DNA from: Tubiluchus corallicola
Taxonomy: Eukaryota > Priapulida > Priapulimorpha > Priapulimorphida > Tubiluchidae
Direction: 5' to 3'
Assembly (NCBI GenBank): GCA_030141605.1
Contig: JAQGDQ010000984.1
Location: forward strand, 1 to 60,000
DNA length: 60,000 nt
The translations under genes were made by a program, and so were the position numbers. Under the pieces are notes generated by a model. It was given only the letters and a program-made list of their open reading frames with translations, was not told the DNA's origin and made no database searches. Shown here in pieces: positions 22,801 through 33,552 of the stretch; position 1 is the stretch's first letter, and each line of letters starts with the position of its first letter.

Positions 22801-25386
22801 TACATTGTTTATTTGTTTATTTACCAGTTGTTTGTTTATTTTGCTAAATATATTGTTTCATTTCCAGGCAACACTGCAATGCATGTTTACTTTACCAGCT
22901 GTGTTATTTTGCTAAATGTATCGTTTCTTTTCCAGGCAACACTGCAACGCTTGTTCATTTTGCTAAATGTATCGTTTCTTTTCCAGGCAACACTGCAACG
23001 CTTGTTCATTTTGCTAAATGTGTCGTTTCTTTTCTAGGCAACACTGCAACGCTTGTTCATTTTGCTAAATGTATCGTTTCTTTCCCAGGCAACACTGCAA
23101 CGCTTGTTTATTTTACCAGCTCTGTTTATTTTGCTAAACGTATCGTTTCTTTTCCAGGCAACACTGCAATGCTTGTTTATTTTGCTAAATGTATCGTTTC
23201 TTTTCCAGGCAACACTGCAACGCTTGGTTATTTTGCTAAATGTATCGTTTCTTTCCCAGGCAACACTGCAACGCTTGTTTACTTTACCAGCTCTTGTTTA
23301 TTTTGCTAAACGTGTCGTTTCTTTCCCAGGCAACACTGCAATGCTTGTTTACTTTACCAGCTATTTGTTTATTTTGCTAAATGTATCGTTTCTTTGCCAG
23401 GCAACACTGCAACGCTTGGTTATTTTACTAAATGTATCGTTTCTTTCCCAGGCAACACTGCAGTGCTTGTTTACTTTACCAGCTCTTGTTTATTTTGCTA
23501 AACGTGTCGTTTCTTTCCCAGGCAACACTGCAATGCTTGTTTACTTTACCAGCTATTTGTTTATTTTGCTAAACGTGTCGTTTCTTTCCCAGGCAACACT
23601 GCAATGCTTGTTTACTTTACCAGCTATTTGTTTATTTTGCTAAATGTATCGTTTCTTTGCCAGGCAACACTGCAATGCTTGTTTATTTTGCTAAACGTAT
23701 CGTTTCTTTTCCAGGCAACACTGCAACGCTTGGTTATTTTGCTAAATGTATCGTTTCTTTCCCAGGCAACACTGCAGTGCTTGTTTACTTTACCAGCTCT
23801 TGTTTATTTTGCTAAACGTGTCGTTTCTTTCCCAGGCAACACTGCAATGCTTGTTTACTTTACCAGCTATTTGTTTATTTTGCTAAATGTATCGTTTCTT
23901 TGCCAGGCAACACTGCAATGCTTGTTTATTTTGCTAAACGTATTGTTTCATTTCCAGGCGACACTGCAATGTTTGTTTACTTTACAAGTTCTTTGTTTAT
24001 TTTGCTAAATGTATTGTTTATTTTCCAGGCAACACTGCAATGCACGACTGTGCCGAATCGGGCGCATTGAACATAATGAAATTACTTCTCACTCATGGTG
24101 CTAAGATGAGCCCCGACTCAAACGGAATGACCCCTCTGCTGGCCGCGGCCGTCACGGGACACACGGAAATCGTCGAGTATCTCATCACCCGGCCGGAGAT
24201 CAGCCGACTGGAGCACATCGAGGCGCTGGAGCTGCTCGGCGCCACGTTCGTGGACAAGAAGCGGGACATGTTGGGGGCGCTGCAGTACTGGAAGAGGTCC
24301 ATGGAGGAGAGGTTCTCCGAAGCGGCGCCTCCCATGCCGAAGCCCGTCACCATCTCGCAGATCGGCGCCTACGAGAACGTGCTGGAGGTACAGTCGCTGG
24401 ACCAGCTGGCGGATCTCATCTCCGATCCGGACGAGATGCGGATGCAGGCGCTGTTGGTGCGCGAGCGGATTCTCGGGCCCGCCCACCCGGACACGTCTTA
24501 CTACATCCGCTTTCGGGGAGCCGTCTACGCCGACATGGGCAACTTCCGGAAGTGCATCTCCCTGTGGATGTACGCGCTGGACATGCAACAGCGGCTGCAG
24601 GAACCTCTCGGACCGATGACCCAGAGCTCCTTCCTGTCCTTTGCGGAGCTCTTCTCGTTCATGATGTCCGACACGCGGTTCCACCTCCACGAAAAACCAA
24701 AAGTGGAGTTCGCCGACGTCATGTGCATCTTTCGGAAGAGCGTCACCGAAGTGGAGCGCGGAGCGGAGTACCTGCGAACGATCGTCCCGCCTTCCGCTCG
24801 CGCCGGCAACTGCCCGCTGGAGAAGGACACCGTCCACTTCACGCGAACGGTCATCATCACGCTCCACCTGATCTGCATCCTGTGTCACATCCAGCCGAAC
24901 ATGACGGAGGACGAGGAGCAGGAGATGAAGACGGCCGTCTACAGCTACGTTCACACCGAGCCGCGCGTCCACAACAGCTCCACGCTGCTCCACCTCGCCT
25001 GCAGTCGACAGAGCACCACCGTGGGGAAGTATCCGGTGTGCAAGTTTCCCTCCCTGCCCGTCGTGCAGCTGCTGCTGGAAGTGGGCGGGTCCCCGACCGC
25101 CGTGGACGGCGACGGCAACACCCCCCTCCACGTGGTGGCGAAGAACCACGTCCGCGAGCCGGAGATCATCAAGACTCTGCTGGAAGGCGGAGCTCACGTG
25201 GATACGTGCAATCTTCAGCGGCAGACATTCGTGGATCTTTTGCAACCCGGTACGGTACAAGAGATAGTCTCTCCACTGAGATACATGACATTGCAGTGTC
25301 TGGCTGCCAGACAGGTTAGAAAATACGGCTTACGATACAAAAACACGTTAACTAAGAGGCTAAGCGATTTCGTTGAACTGCATTGA
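16314..25386 (+). CDS. FEM1: FEM1 (FEM1A/C-type) gene, complete, two coding exons
   Basis: FEM1 proteins are ankyrin-repeat substrate receptors of cullin-2 RING ligases that read C-terminal degrons (family knowledge). Exons 16314-16857 and 24029-25386 total 1902 nt, 633 residues. Ankyrin repeats lie at about 42-66, 85-109, 117-141, 150-174 and 183 onward. NSTPLRAACFDGHMEIVKYL and NRHGHTCLMISCYK are near-identical to vertebrate FEM1A/C. The TPR-like middle carries LLGATFVDKKRDMLGALQYW and ILGPAHPDTSYYIRFRGAVY. A C-terminal ankyrin pair includes HLACSRQ and GNTPLHVVAKN, and the end is LSDFVELH. It is closer to FEM1A/C than FEM1B (NRHGHTC, not NKYDNTC). The start was chosen because MEFRNVVYIAARDGKL aligns with the family start; an in-frame ATG at 16218 would add 32 residues. 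Confidence 0.95.
16858..17256. other. Start of FEM1 intron, nothing recognised
   Basis: AT-rich. GGTAGCTGACTCGATGACCT ATTGGTCTTT near 17077 resembles 29454-29485, so a dispersed repeat may be present. Confidence 0.4.
17732..18070 (+). pseudogene. LINE reverse-transcriptase-type C-terminal fragment
   Basis: Residues about 40-85 of the open frame read KLSFYSKFKTSFKFESYLLN...RKTLTKLRTSAYSMPI, resembling the segment (LYR.FK..FGFE.YL......R.ALTKLRLS.H.L.I) near the C-terminus of many invertebrate LINE proteins. The Cys-rich tail that normally follows is lost, so this is a dead fragment. Confidence 0.6.
18177..18872 (+). mobile_element. TTAA-type MITE family C, complete
   Basis: TTAAGCACAAGAAAACCC on the left and CCCCTTTTCTTGTCCTTTAA on the right form inverted repeats. 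Closely matches 44745-45410. Noncoding, about 700 bp; includes the ATATACGCATAAAATTGCTA block found in several places. Confidence 0.8.
19042..19540 (+). mobile_element. hAT-like MITE with CAGGGATGAGA ends
   Basis: CAGGGATGAGAATTTTCTGC at the left, ATTCTCATCCCTG at the right; the flanks share TTTATT. 499 bp. A second copy in the opposite orientation is at 34830-35323. Confidence 0.85.
19739..20045 (-). mobile_element. Partial MITE family B, reverse orientation
   Basis: Starts AAACCGGACCCAATCTTAA, the same terminus as the right end of 31057-31857. Continues through AGTGAAAAACTAGTGGCGCG-type sequence (inverted) and CTCATGCATGAGC; the far end is missing. Confidence 0.7.
20132..20689 (+). mobile_element. 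TTAA-flanked MITE family D, complete
   Basis: TTAACCCTTATAGGGTCACG at the left and GTGACCCTATAAGGGTTAA at the right, inverted, with a poly-C run at about 20657-20670. A truncated copy is at 49434-49664. Confidence 0.88.
20825..21078 (+). mobile_element. tRNA-derived SINE
   Basis: The head is tRNA-like: GGTTTAGTCTAGTGGCAATG (A box region), anticodon-arm-like CGTCTGCTTTCCGTCTGAGA, then GTGAGTTCGAACCAGC (B box). About 150 bp of unrelated body follows, ending in AATAAATATTATTATTATTA, an (ATT)n tail typical of SINEs. Not a functional tRNA gene because the acceptor stem does not close and the body runs on. Confidence 0.8.
21750..22687. mobile_element. pogo/Tigger-like MITE with TA target
   Basis: TACAGTCAACCTTTCCTGGA and, inverted, CCGAGGTTGACTGTA, flanked by TA. 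Sub-terminal CTTATATCC / CCCTTATAAGCGAG motifs are typical of pogo-type ends. 938 bp; no transposase recognised. Confidence 0.8.
22840..24028 (+). repeat. FEM1 3'-splice-site tandem array (51-bp and 70/71-bp units)
   Basis: Nineteen copies precede the real acceptor. Each has TTTTGCTAAAYGTRTCGTTT, a pyrimidine tract, an AG, and GCAACACTGCAAYGC or a close variant, which is the first 15 nt of FEM1 exon 2. Longer units add TACTTTACCAGCT(A/C)TTGTT. The real junction at 24027-24028 is the last unit. 51 bp is a multiple of three, so long open frames run through it; they are not genes. Confidence 0.97.
24029..25386 (+). CDS. FEM1: FEM1 coding exon 2 (ankyrin 5 to C-terminus)
   Basis: Acceptor ttttccag| at 24021-24028 followed by GC AAC ACT GCA ATG CAC GAC, giving G-NTAMHDCAESGALNIM, the family's NTALHDCAESG. 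Strongly GC-rich, unlike the preceding intron. Stop TGA at 25384-25386. The 3' splice site and first 15 nt are repeated 19 times upstream. Confidence 0.95.
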
Positions 25387-25397
25387 TTAGCATAATT

Positions 25398-26380
25398 TTG
25401 TTAAAGGAAAACCGGACGATTGTTTAGATAATTAGCAGAAGCACAAGTACCATTATACTTCAAACTAATATTATATGAGAAAAATTCAATATTGGGAACC
25501 CTGTGGATCTGGCACCCCATCCTAGATACGCCTTGAACTTGGTACAGTAAACTCTGCATAGCTGAAAATCGTACAACTCAAATTTTGCGTAACTCAAAGA
25601 ATTTCAGTTGAGCGGATGAAATCCTTCGTTTTTCTCACAAAAAAACTTTGCTTAACTCAAAATATGTAACTCAAAATTTCGCCTAACTCAAATAAAAAAT
25701 TATGGCTCATTTAATCAAAATACTTGTAATTTAATTTGCTCTAAAATGCAATTTATACTCTAGAAAAGCAAAAGTTGACGTGTATACGGTTTACGATACA
25801 AAAACACGCTAACTAAGAGGCTGAGCGATTTCGTTGAACTGCATTGATTAGCAATTAGCATGATTAGCGTGATTTTGTTAAAGGAAGACCGGACGATCAT
25901 TTAGACTCAATCTCATTTTAATTTACTGTCCAAAATATACATTTTACATGTCAAATGTAGACATGCGTTAACTCAAATGTAATTTTGTTAAAAGAAGACC
26001 GGACGATTGTTTAGATAATTAGCAGAAGGCTAACACAGAGTACCCATTTTACTTCAAAATAATATTATATGAGAAAAATTCAATATTGGGAACCCTGGCG
26101 GTTGACCGTCGAACTGGCCTTGTACCTGTCAGTTCAGTTGTGACGTGGTAGACAATTCGAGAGCTAAAGGTTAACACAGTGATAATTTGGAATTTGAATT
26201 AGTAAAACTTAAGATTTGCACAATTTTGCTGTATCACACTGAATGTTATACAGTAGCACTGTACTTCAATTTTCGCTTTCGCAAATGCATACAACACCCT
26301 CGTTGGATGTTTGTGCTGTTGAAAATCATGTTCACTTGTTACGTAATCACTAGCTGGGGCCGTTAATAATTAATAAAGTA
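25398..26380 (+). mobile_element. Nested fragments of MITE families A and F with duplicated FEM1 tail
   Basis: Family A left ends (GTTAAAGGAAAACCGGACGA) appear at about 25398, 25873 and 25985. A family F fragment lies at about 25503-25745. GAGAAAAATTCAATATTGGG is present twice (about 25478 and 26071). The boundaries of the individual insertions could not be fully resolved. Confidence 0.6.
25785..25847 (+). pseudogene. Duplicate of the last 20 codons and stop of FEM1
   Basis: Translates YGLRYKNTLTKRLSDFVELH followed by TGA, the same as 25324-25386. The three base differences noted are all synonymous (GGC/GGT, TTA/CTA, CTA/CTG). Followed by a similar TTAGCA...TTTTGTTAAAGGAA segment. No acceptor was confirmed in front of it, so it is most simply a duplicated gene end. 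Confidence 0.9.
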
Positions 26381-27380
26381 AAAATCGGACGATTGTTTAG
26401 ACTCAATCTCATTACTGTCCAAAATATAGGTTTTACATGTCAAATGTAGACCTGCGTTAACTCAAATGTAGATTTAGGTAATTCAAATGTGTCTTGGTAA
26501 CTCAAATGTAGACTTAGGTAGTTCAAATGTGTTAACAATGGTTTTCAAGAAATCTTAAGCATTTTTGGTAAGTCAAATGTAGGCACATGTCAAGTCAAAT
26601 GTCCTATGTCTACATTTGACTTACCTAAGTCACATTTGAGTTACCAAAACACATTCGAGATTCCTATGTCTACATTTGACTTACCTAAGTCACATTTTAG
26701 TTACCAAAACACATTCGAAATTCCTATGTCTACATTTAACTTACCTAAGTCACATTTGAACTTTCCTGTGTCTACATTTGACTTACCTAAGTCACATTTG
26801 AGTTATCAAAACACATTCAAAATTCCTATGTCTACATTTAACTTACCTAAGTCACATTTGAACTTTCCTGGGTCTACATTTGACGTGTAAAACCTATATA
26901 CATTTTCTTGTATATAAAAGTTAACAGTTAAATCTAAATAATTAGCTTGGAAAGTTAATTAACGGCAACCGAACACAGCTATTGCTTACATCAGAAACTA
27001 ACCACAGTTTGTGCAATGGCAGGCGTCTTCTCTTGCGTGTCAAGCTTGTTTGCATAAGTGTTACTGCTTAAATGCATGATGCCACGAAAACTGGGCTCTG
27101 CATCATATTGCGTCAGAAACTAACACTGCAGTTCATGATCATGGTTATCATGGTACCGCCTTCTATTTGTCAGCCACCCGAATGTGACAAAAAGGTACCA
27201 TTGCCAATCTTAGTAGCTTCACTGAGCCGCGCGTAACTTTTAAAGTTAAAATTTGAGTGTCCGAGGTAATTGTTATTTAATCTAAGCTTTGATTTAAAAT
27301 AAGCTATTGTAGTTTTCAATATTTTAGAGCATTCTTTATTCTGAACTCGTGTTTACACAATCATCCGGTTTTCTTTTAAT
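26372..27380 (-). mobile_element. TTAA-type MITE family A, reverse, with foldback element inside
   Basis: Left end AAATCGGACGATTGTTTAGA, right end CACAATCATCCGGTTTTCTT TTAA. The interior (26930-27370) is the reverse of 53225-53690, including GGTACCGCCTTCTATTTGTC. Interrupted at about 26425-26900 by a copy of the foldback element of 13362-13815, expanded by about 65-bp tandem units. Confidence 0.85.
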
Positions 27381-27989
27381 GTGTCTTGTAATGATTTAAT
27401 GAAAGCTATGATAATTTAGAGCCATATTTTTAATTTATATTGATTTTTTAGTTTTTTTGTGGCTCGAAGCTCGTCAGTGATTTCGTATTAATAGAAAAGC
27501 AAGTGAACGTACTTAAATTGAGAAATTTAGCGAGAATAGAACGTAGTTTATGTAAATTGTAAGTTAAGTGAAACGTTGAAGAGCAATAGGGGAGATCTTC
27601 TTAGTCGTCTCTCGCGAGTTTAAACGAAGCAAATTAAACTCGCGACTGCTGTAGCTCGTGATATTTTCGATGATGCAATGATGATGATGATGATGATGAT
27701 AACTCCAAAGGGTATTATTATTGGCTAACGCAACTATTAAGAATTTATGTGAAAAGTTTTCACGAATGTATGCAAAAAAACGCGTTTGAACATGTTGGGG
27801 TTTCTAGTAGTTTTTTTTGCAGAGAGGAAGCCCAGTTGTGTTTGTTTTCTTTATCATAACTTGTTTTTTTCACCAGTCTGTAGTAAATTGCTTAATTGCC
27901 CCGCTTTACCTGTGTAAGTATGATGAACAACGAAAACAAAAAATTGTTTTTTTTATCGTTTTTGGCAAATACCGTACAAAACGCTCGCT

Positions 27990-28965
27990 TGTTAAATGTA
28001 ATGGCTGTCTAATATGCTGTGGCGACTTGGCAACTAATTATTCCTTTAATATAAGTACTATGGAATACAAGTTAAAATGCTCCAGGCTGGCGTGCTGTTA
28101 TTCATTCACTGTTGAATGTAAAGGTGTCTATGGCTTAGCTGTTGGCATTCTAGCTATTCGTTCACTGTTGAATATGAGATTTCCAAGGCTTTGAATTTGG
28201 AATCTAATTATGCATTCACTATTGAATATAAGGTGTCTAAGGCTTAGTTATTGGCATTCTAGCTATTCGTTCTGTTGAATATGAGATGCCTAAGACTTAG
28301 CTGTTGGCATTCTAACTATTCATTCTCTGTTTAATACGAAATGTTCAGGGGTTAGCTGTTGACATTTTAACTATTCATCCACTGTTGAATAAGAGATGTC
28401 CAAGGCTTAGCTGTTGACATTTTAATTATTCCTCCACTGTTGAATAAGAGATGTCCAAGGCTTAGGTGCTGGCATTCTAACTATTCATCCATTGTTGAAT
28501 ACGAGATGTCCAAAGTCTTGCAGTTGGAATCTAATTATTCACTCACTGTTGAATAAGAGATGTCCAAGGCTTAGGTGCTGGCATTCTAACTATTCATCCA
28601 TTGTTGAATACGAGATGTCCAAAGCCTTGCAGTTGCAATCTAATTATTCATTCACTGTTGAATATAAGGTGTCAAAGGCTTACGTGTTGGCATTCTAACT
28701 ATTCATTCACTGTTGAATATGAACTGTCCAAGACTTTGCAGCTGGAATCTAATTATTCATTCACTATTGAATATAAGGTGTCTAAGCCTTGGCATCTACT
28801 TATTCTTTCATTATTGAATGTAAGATGTCTAAGATTTTGCAGTTGGCACCTAATTATTCATTCATTCGCTGGTGAATATGGGAAGTTTGAGGCTCAACTA
28901 TTGGCATTCTGTGTATTCTTTCAATTTTGAGTATAAGCCGTGGCTCAGCAGTCAAAATCTAATTT
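27990..28965. repeat. Degenerate tandem repeat, about 60-70-bp unit
   Basis: Recurrent TATTCATTCACTGTTGAATA, then GAGATGTCCAAGGCTTAG, then TTGGCATTCTAA. At least thirteen diverged copies; copies become less alike toward both ends. Confidence 0.88.
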
Positions 28966-29587
28966 TCTCTTGCATTTTGTTTGTGGAATTTTGTTTCTTT
29001 AGCACTGACACTTGCGTTTGAGGAATGTTATATTACGATAAACTATTTGTGGTTTGTTATTGTTTCAAATAAATTCTTTATCCAAATAAAGTGTTGAATT
29101 TTCCTTTAATCGCTTCAAGAAATGAACGTAAATGGAAGAAAATTTCAAACATCATAATAGACGTGTTTCAAAAGCAGCAGCTTAAGTATTTCTGCTTTTA
29201 AAAATGACTTTATTTCGAACAAAAGACGTCAGGCGTGAATATAAAGCTGTTAGTGAAGTGAAAATGCCCATCACAAATTATCATCAACTGCTGTTAGTAT
29301 TTTTACAAGAGCGCTATACTCCTCAGAACAGGAAAAATAACCATTACAATAAAATCTCTATTTATTTTTCTAACATACTAACCGTAAGCTTTAAACATTT
29401 TTAAAATTTTAGTCAAACTGTCATAATTGTCTTATTAAATGTCTTGTTGAGAGGGTGGCTGACCTCGATAACTTATAGTTCTTTTACCAAACTTTCACCA
29501 CTAATCAATAATTACTTTTGCACTTTGTAATATTATTGTATGTTGTACATATTTATAAATCACTTAGTTATGTATTTTGCTATTTTA

Positions 29588-29958
29588 AAAATGGTGATTA
29601 ACTAATAAACTTACTCACTTATTTACTTACTTACTTACTAACTAACTTACTAACTAACTAACTGACTTACTTACTTATTTACTTACTTTCACTCACTCAC
29701 TCACTTACTAACTAACTTACTAACTGACTGACTGATTTACTTACTTTCACTCACTCACTCACTCACTTACTAACTATCTTACTTACTTACTAACTAACTA
29801 ACTTACTTTCTTACTAACTTACTTACTAACTAACTGACTGACTGATTTACTTATTTACTTACTTTCACTCACTCACTCACTTTCTAACTTACTTACTTAC
29901 TAACTAACTTACTACCTAACTTACTTACTTACTAACTAACTAACTTACTTACTTACAT
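29588..29958. repeat. (ACTT/ACTA/ACTG)n tetranucleotide repeat
   Basis: Almost continuous ACTT, ACTA, ACTG and ACTC tetramers. A longer-range period of about 115-120 bp (GACTGATTTACTTACTTTCA) is superimposed. Confidence 0.93.
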
Positions 29959-30354
29959 TAAACTTACTAAGCAAGGCAGGGAGTTTAGTTACCACTATAC
30001 TTGGGCGTATACATTTCAAAAAAAAAATCAAAAACCACGACAAACGATTCATAACGGACACAATTATTATTATAACATCCAGTGAAAAATACACGATATG
30101 ATTTTAATTGTCTAACTACGTTCATTTACATAACAACATTTTAATGATGAAAACAGAAATACGGGCATTTTAACACAATCAAAACATTTTTTGATAACGC
30201 AGGGACAAATTAACATGTACAGGTTTGTCCAAAAAAATCGAAACGATTCGTGTGAAAATAGGGAGTCCCCGCTGTATGTGCAACGGCATTACTAGAAAAC
30301 GTGATTTCACTCCAACAGAGAATCTTCACGGGAAGCGACGCATTAGGAATACTG

Positions 30355-30848
30355 TTTGCAATTGCAAAACGCGACCTTTTTCATTGTGTATGCAATTGCA
30401 AAACCCGACATTTTTCATTGTGTATGCAATTGCAAAACGCGACCTTTTTCATTGTGTATGCAATTGCAAAACGCGACCTTTTTCATTGTGTATGCAATTG
30501 CAAAACCCGGCATTTTTCATTGTGTATGCAATTGCAAAACGCAACCTTTTCATTGTGTATGCAATTGCAAAACGCAACTTTTTTCATTGTGTATGCAATT
30601 GCAAAACGCAACCTTTTTCATTGTGTATGCAATTGCAAAACCCGACTTTTTTCATTGTGTATGCAATTGCAAAACCCGACTTTTTTCATTGTGTATGCAA
30701 TTGCAAAACCCGACATTTTTCATTGTGTATGCAATTGCAAAACGCAACCTTTTTCATTGTGTATGCAATTGCAAAACCCGACTTTTTTCATTGTGTATGC
30801 AATTGCAAAACGCAACCATTTTCATTGTATATGCAATTGCAAAACCTG
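30355..30848. repeat. 34-bp tandem array with palindromic TGCAATTGCA, about 14 copies
   Basis: Unit AAAACGCGACCTTTTTCATT GTGTATGCAATTGC. Spacing measured at 30361, 30395 and 30429 is 34 bp. Two main variants (CGCGACC and CCCGAC) are interspersed. Open in all three forward frames because the unit lacks forward stops. Confidence 0.95.
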
Positions 30849-31056
30849 ATTTTTAAATGAGTTCCACACATTTTCAATTCTTTTAGTTTAGTTTAGTTTT
30901 TAAAAAGCGAAATTTCTTGACACGTCTGTTGCACCGTAGAATGAGCTACAAGCAAATACACTCATCGTTTATCTACTTAAAAAAACAGATTCTAGGACAG
31001 TTCTTGCATAAATTAAATGATTTAACAGCAACACAATCAACCAAGGGAGTTATGCT

Positions 31057-31857
31057 TTAAAGGAAAACAGGATGATTTTGTACCCTATCCCATTCTAAAG
31101 CATGTAACAACTGACAACAAACTGTGTGAGCGACAGTACTTTCTCTACCTAGCAGCAGATGCTAGCAGTGCAGAGTACAGCGTGTTATCTCACACATGGT
31201 CACATGTGCACAACAGCCAAACACACCACTCTGCTGGGTTGTATACTGGACCGTATAAGTATAAAGAAAGAATTAAAGAAAAAAGATTTATTATATTGAA
31301 TATTATCGATAATGTTGAGTGAAAATAGGGGGTGCTGCAGTTCCACAGTAGCTATACACGAGTCGCCACTGGCGTAAAAATGCCAAAATTTGCGATAATT
31401 AAATAATAGGTTAAAAACTAGCGAGCCCAACCGTTGATGACATCACAAACTAACACAATTTTCAACATCAAAGATATTCCACGAGCGTGTTGCACATGTT
31501 TGCTAAAGCGAAAATTTAAGTACAGTGCTACAGTAAGACATTCAGTGTGGGTACATAAAGACTTAGCAAACTTTAAAATTAAAGTTTCTTAAGTTTTCCC
31601 ACTGTGCTTTCGCATGAACTCTTGAACGTGTGCACTACATCACAACTGAACAACTCTGAACTGAGAAGTACAGCTCCAGTTTTTCTGTGCAACACATTAC
31701 CGAGATGCAGTTACTAGTAGTGATTATTACTCTGTGGTAATAATTCTTTCACGTAAGTCATTCTTGAAACAATGGTACGTTTCCTTTCAACATTTCAAAG
31801 AGTAGATTGTTTTGAGTTGCAACTTAAGATTGGGTCCGGTTTTCCTTTAAAGCGATA
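31057..31857 (+). mobile_element. TTAA-type MITE family B, most complete copy
   Basis: CTTTAAAGGAAAACAGGATG at the left and GGGTCCGGTTTTCCTTTAAA at the right are inverted ends shared in part with family A. The inner parts include GTTGCACATGTTTGC and TTCTTTCACGTAAGTCATTC. No coding capacity. Confidence 0.8.
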
Positions 31858-32430
31858 CACATTTACAATAAACACAAATCAGAAACCTTATTTACAAACT
31901 ATATTTCTGCACCAACAGAATTTAAACTAATCATCGGAACTACGTCATAATTACACTTATCCCGACACTACAACAAAAAATATTTACAAAAATTAACAAC
32001 AGATGGAGCTGCGCGAATGAAAACAATGCTATTACTTGGTCACGCAAGACCAGCAACGCTCTCTTGCCTTGCTTGCATAACACAAACCTGCGTTTACAAA
32101 TCGGTAGGTTTAAGACAAATCGCCATGCTGTACAAAAACTAAAGAACTAAAAAACTGACGTTGCCATGGTTACATTCAACAGCTACAACTTCGCTGTACC
32201 AAGAAGATGACTTTCTAGAACCTTGAAATACGAACGACATTATTTTACAATTCATATATATAATATGTATAAACACGTATTAATATTATATGAGGAAAAT
32301 ATATTTGCAAATTTCAGTGCTTTTCTATACAAGAAAAAGTTACGTATTCTTATGTATAATTAAAGATTAACAATCACAAATATCATCAAGGTGCACTAAC
32401 TTGCGGTTATTCAAAAATGGCACTGTGACA
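31858..32430. other. Intergenic, nothing recognised
   Basis: AT-rich unique-looking sequence between FEM1 and NEDD4 with no array, element end or supported coding frame. Confidence 0.5.
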
Positions 32431-33290
32431 CCAGTACGTGTGGTGGCATCTACTGTTGAAAATCTAAACCATTACAAGCCGATAACACTTTAAAGAATGC
32501 CACTAAATTAGGCGTCAAAAAACTTGGACAAGAAGCGACATGAATTCATGACAGGCAGATTTATTAATCAAAACAAATAAGTAGATCAGCCCTGTGGATC
32601 TGGCACCCCATCCTAGATACGCCTTGAACTTAGTACAGTAAACTCCGCATAGCTGAAAATCGCGCAACTCAAATTTTTGCGTAACTCAAAGAATTTCATT
32701 GGAACAGATGAAATCCTTCGTTTTTCTCACAAAAAACATCGCTTAACTCAAAATACATAACTCAAAATTTTGCCTAACTCAAATAAAAAATTATGGCCCA
32801 CTTGTAATTTAATTTACTCTAAAATGCAAGTCATACTCTAGAAAAACAAAAGTTTTCTACAACTCAAAAACAGTAACGTCTTCCGGGAAAATTCTGATGT
32901 CTTATAAGCCCCCTCCCCGGATTATTTTCCCCGGGATTGATTTTTCCGTGTTGCGTACGTGTCCTTTTGTAACACAAGAAAATCGTGTTTCACTACATAA
33001 TTTGTTATTCTTTACGTAACTGTCATCAAATCTCATTCTTTAAGTATAGAAGGGTTGACTTTCTACCGTTTGTTTAGCTCGCCGCCTGGTGGAGGGGATT
33101 AGAGTTTCTATGCTGGAAAATGGTCAACATCACGTCCTCTGGAGAAGGGGTTTACAGTTTCTTGGCTACAAAATGGTCAACATCACGCCATCTTGAGGAG
33201 GGGTTTAGAGTTTCTATGCTGGAAAATGGTCAACATTGCCTAACTCAACGTTTTTTCGGTTGCATTGGATTTGAGTCATGCGGAGTTTAC
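32431..33290 (+). mobile_element. Element family F (pogo-like), longest copy, with internal triplication
   Basis: TACAGTAAACTCCGCATAGC at 32635 and GTCATGCGGAGTTTACTCTA at about 33275-33292 are inverted ends with TA flanks. Inside, 33085-33240 holds three copies of a GGTCAACATCACG / GGAAAATGGTCAAC unit. 32431-32634 also belongs to the dispersed family (inverted copy at 9111-9300). Confidence 0.65.
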
Positions 33291-33552
33291 TCTACTCAGC
33301 TTATTGCTAAACACAAAGGACAACAACTTGGCATCAAGAAACGTGAACACAAATTATATTGGCATGAAAAAACGCAATTTTTGCAACTAACTCTAAAGAC
33401 AAGACTTGGCTACACATTAGAACTAATAGATCGTAATATTTACATCAACAACAAAAAATCAGTAACAAATGCATAATGGCTGCTGAATAGTAACACAAAA
33501 TTCGCCGAACAAAAGTAAAAAAACTCGTATCTGAAAAGGGCAGGTCGGGCAA

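Noticed and set aside
22813-24008. Open frames of 74-196 residues before FEM1 exon 2
   Set aside because: They read the splice-site array, out of the FEM1 frame in part, and lie within the intron.
24118-25260. 380-residue antisense open frame, plus other frames over FEM1 exon 2
   Set aside because: Shadow of a GC-rich coding exon; the sense frame carries clear FEM1 homology.
30355-30848. CRISPR-like regular repeats (also 54666-59373)
   Set aside because: There are no unique spacers between repeats; these are head-to-tail satellites in an animal genome.
30225-30860. Three open frames of 166-211 residues rich in Cys, Asn and Phe
   Set aside because: All three frames are open because the 34-bp unit has no forward stops; identical content in each frame shows it is not selected coding.
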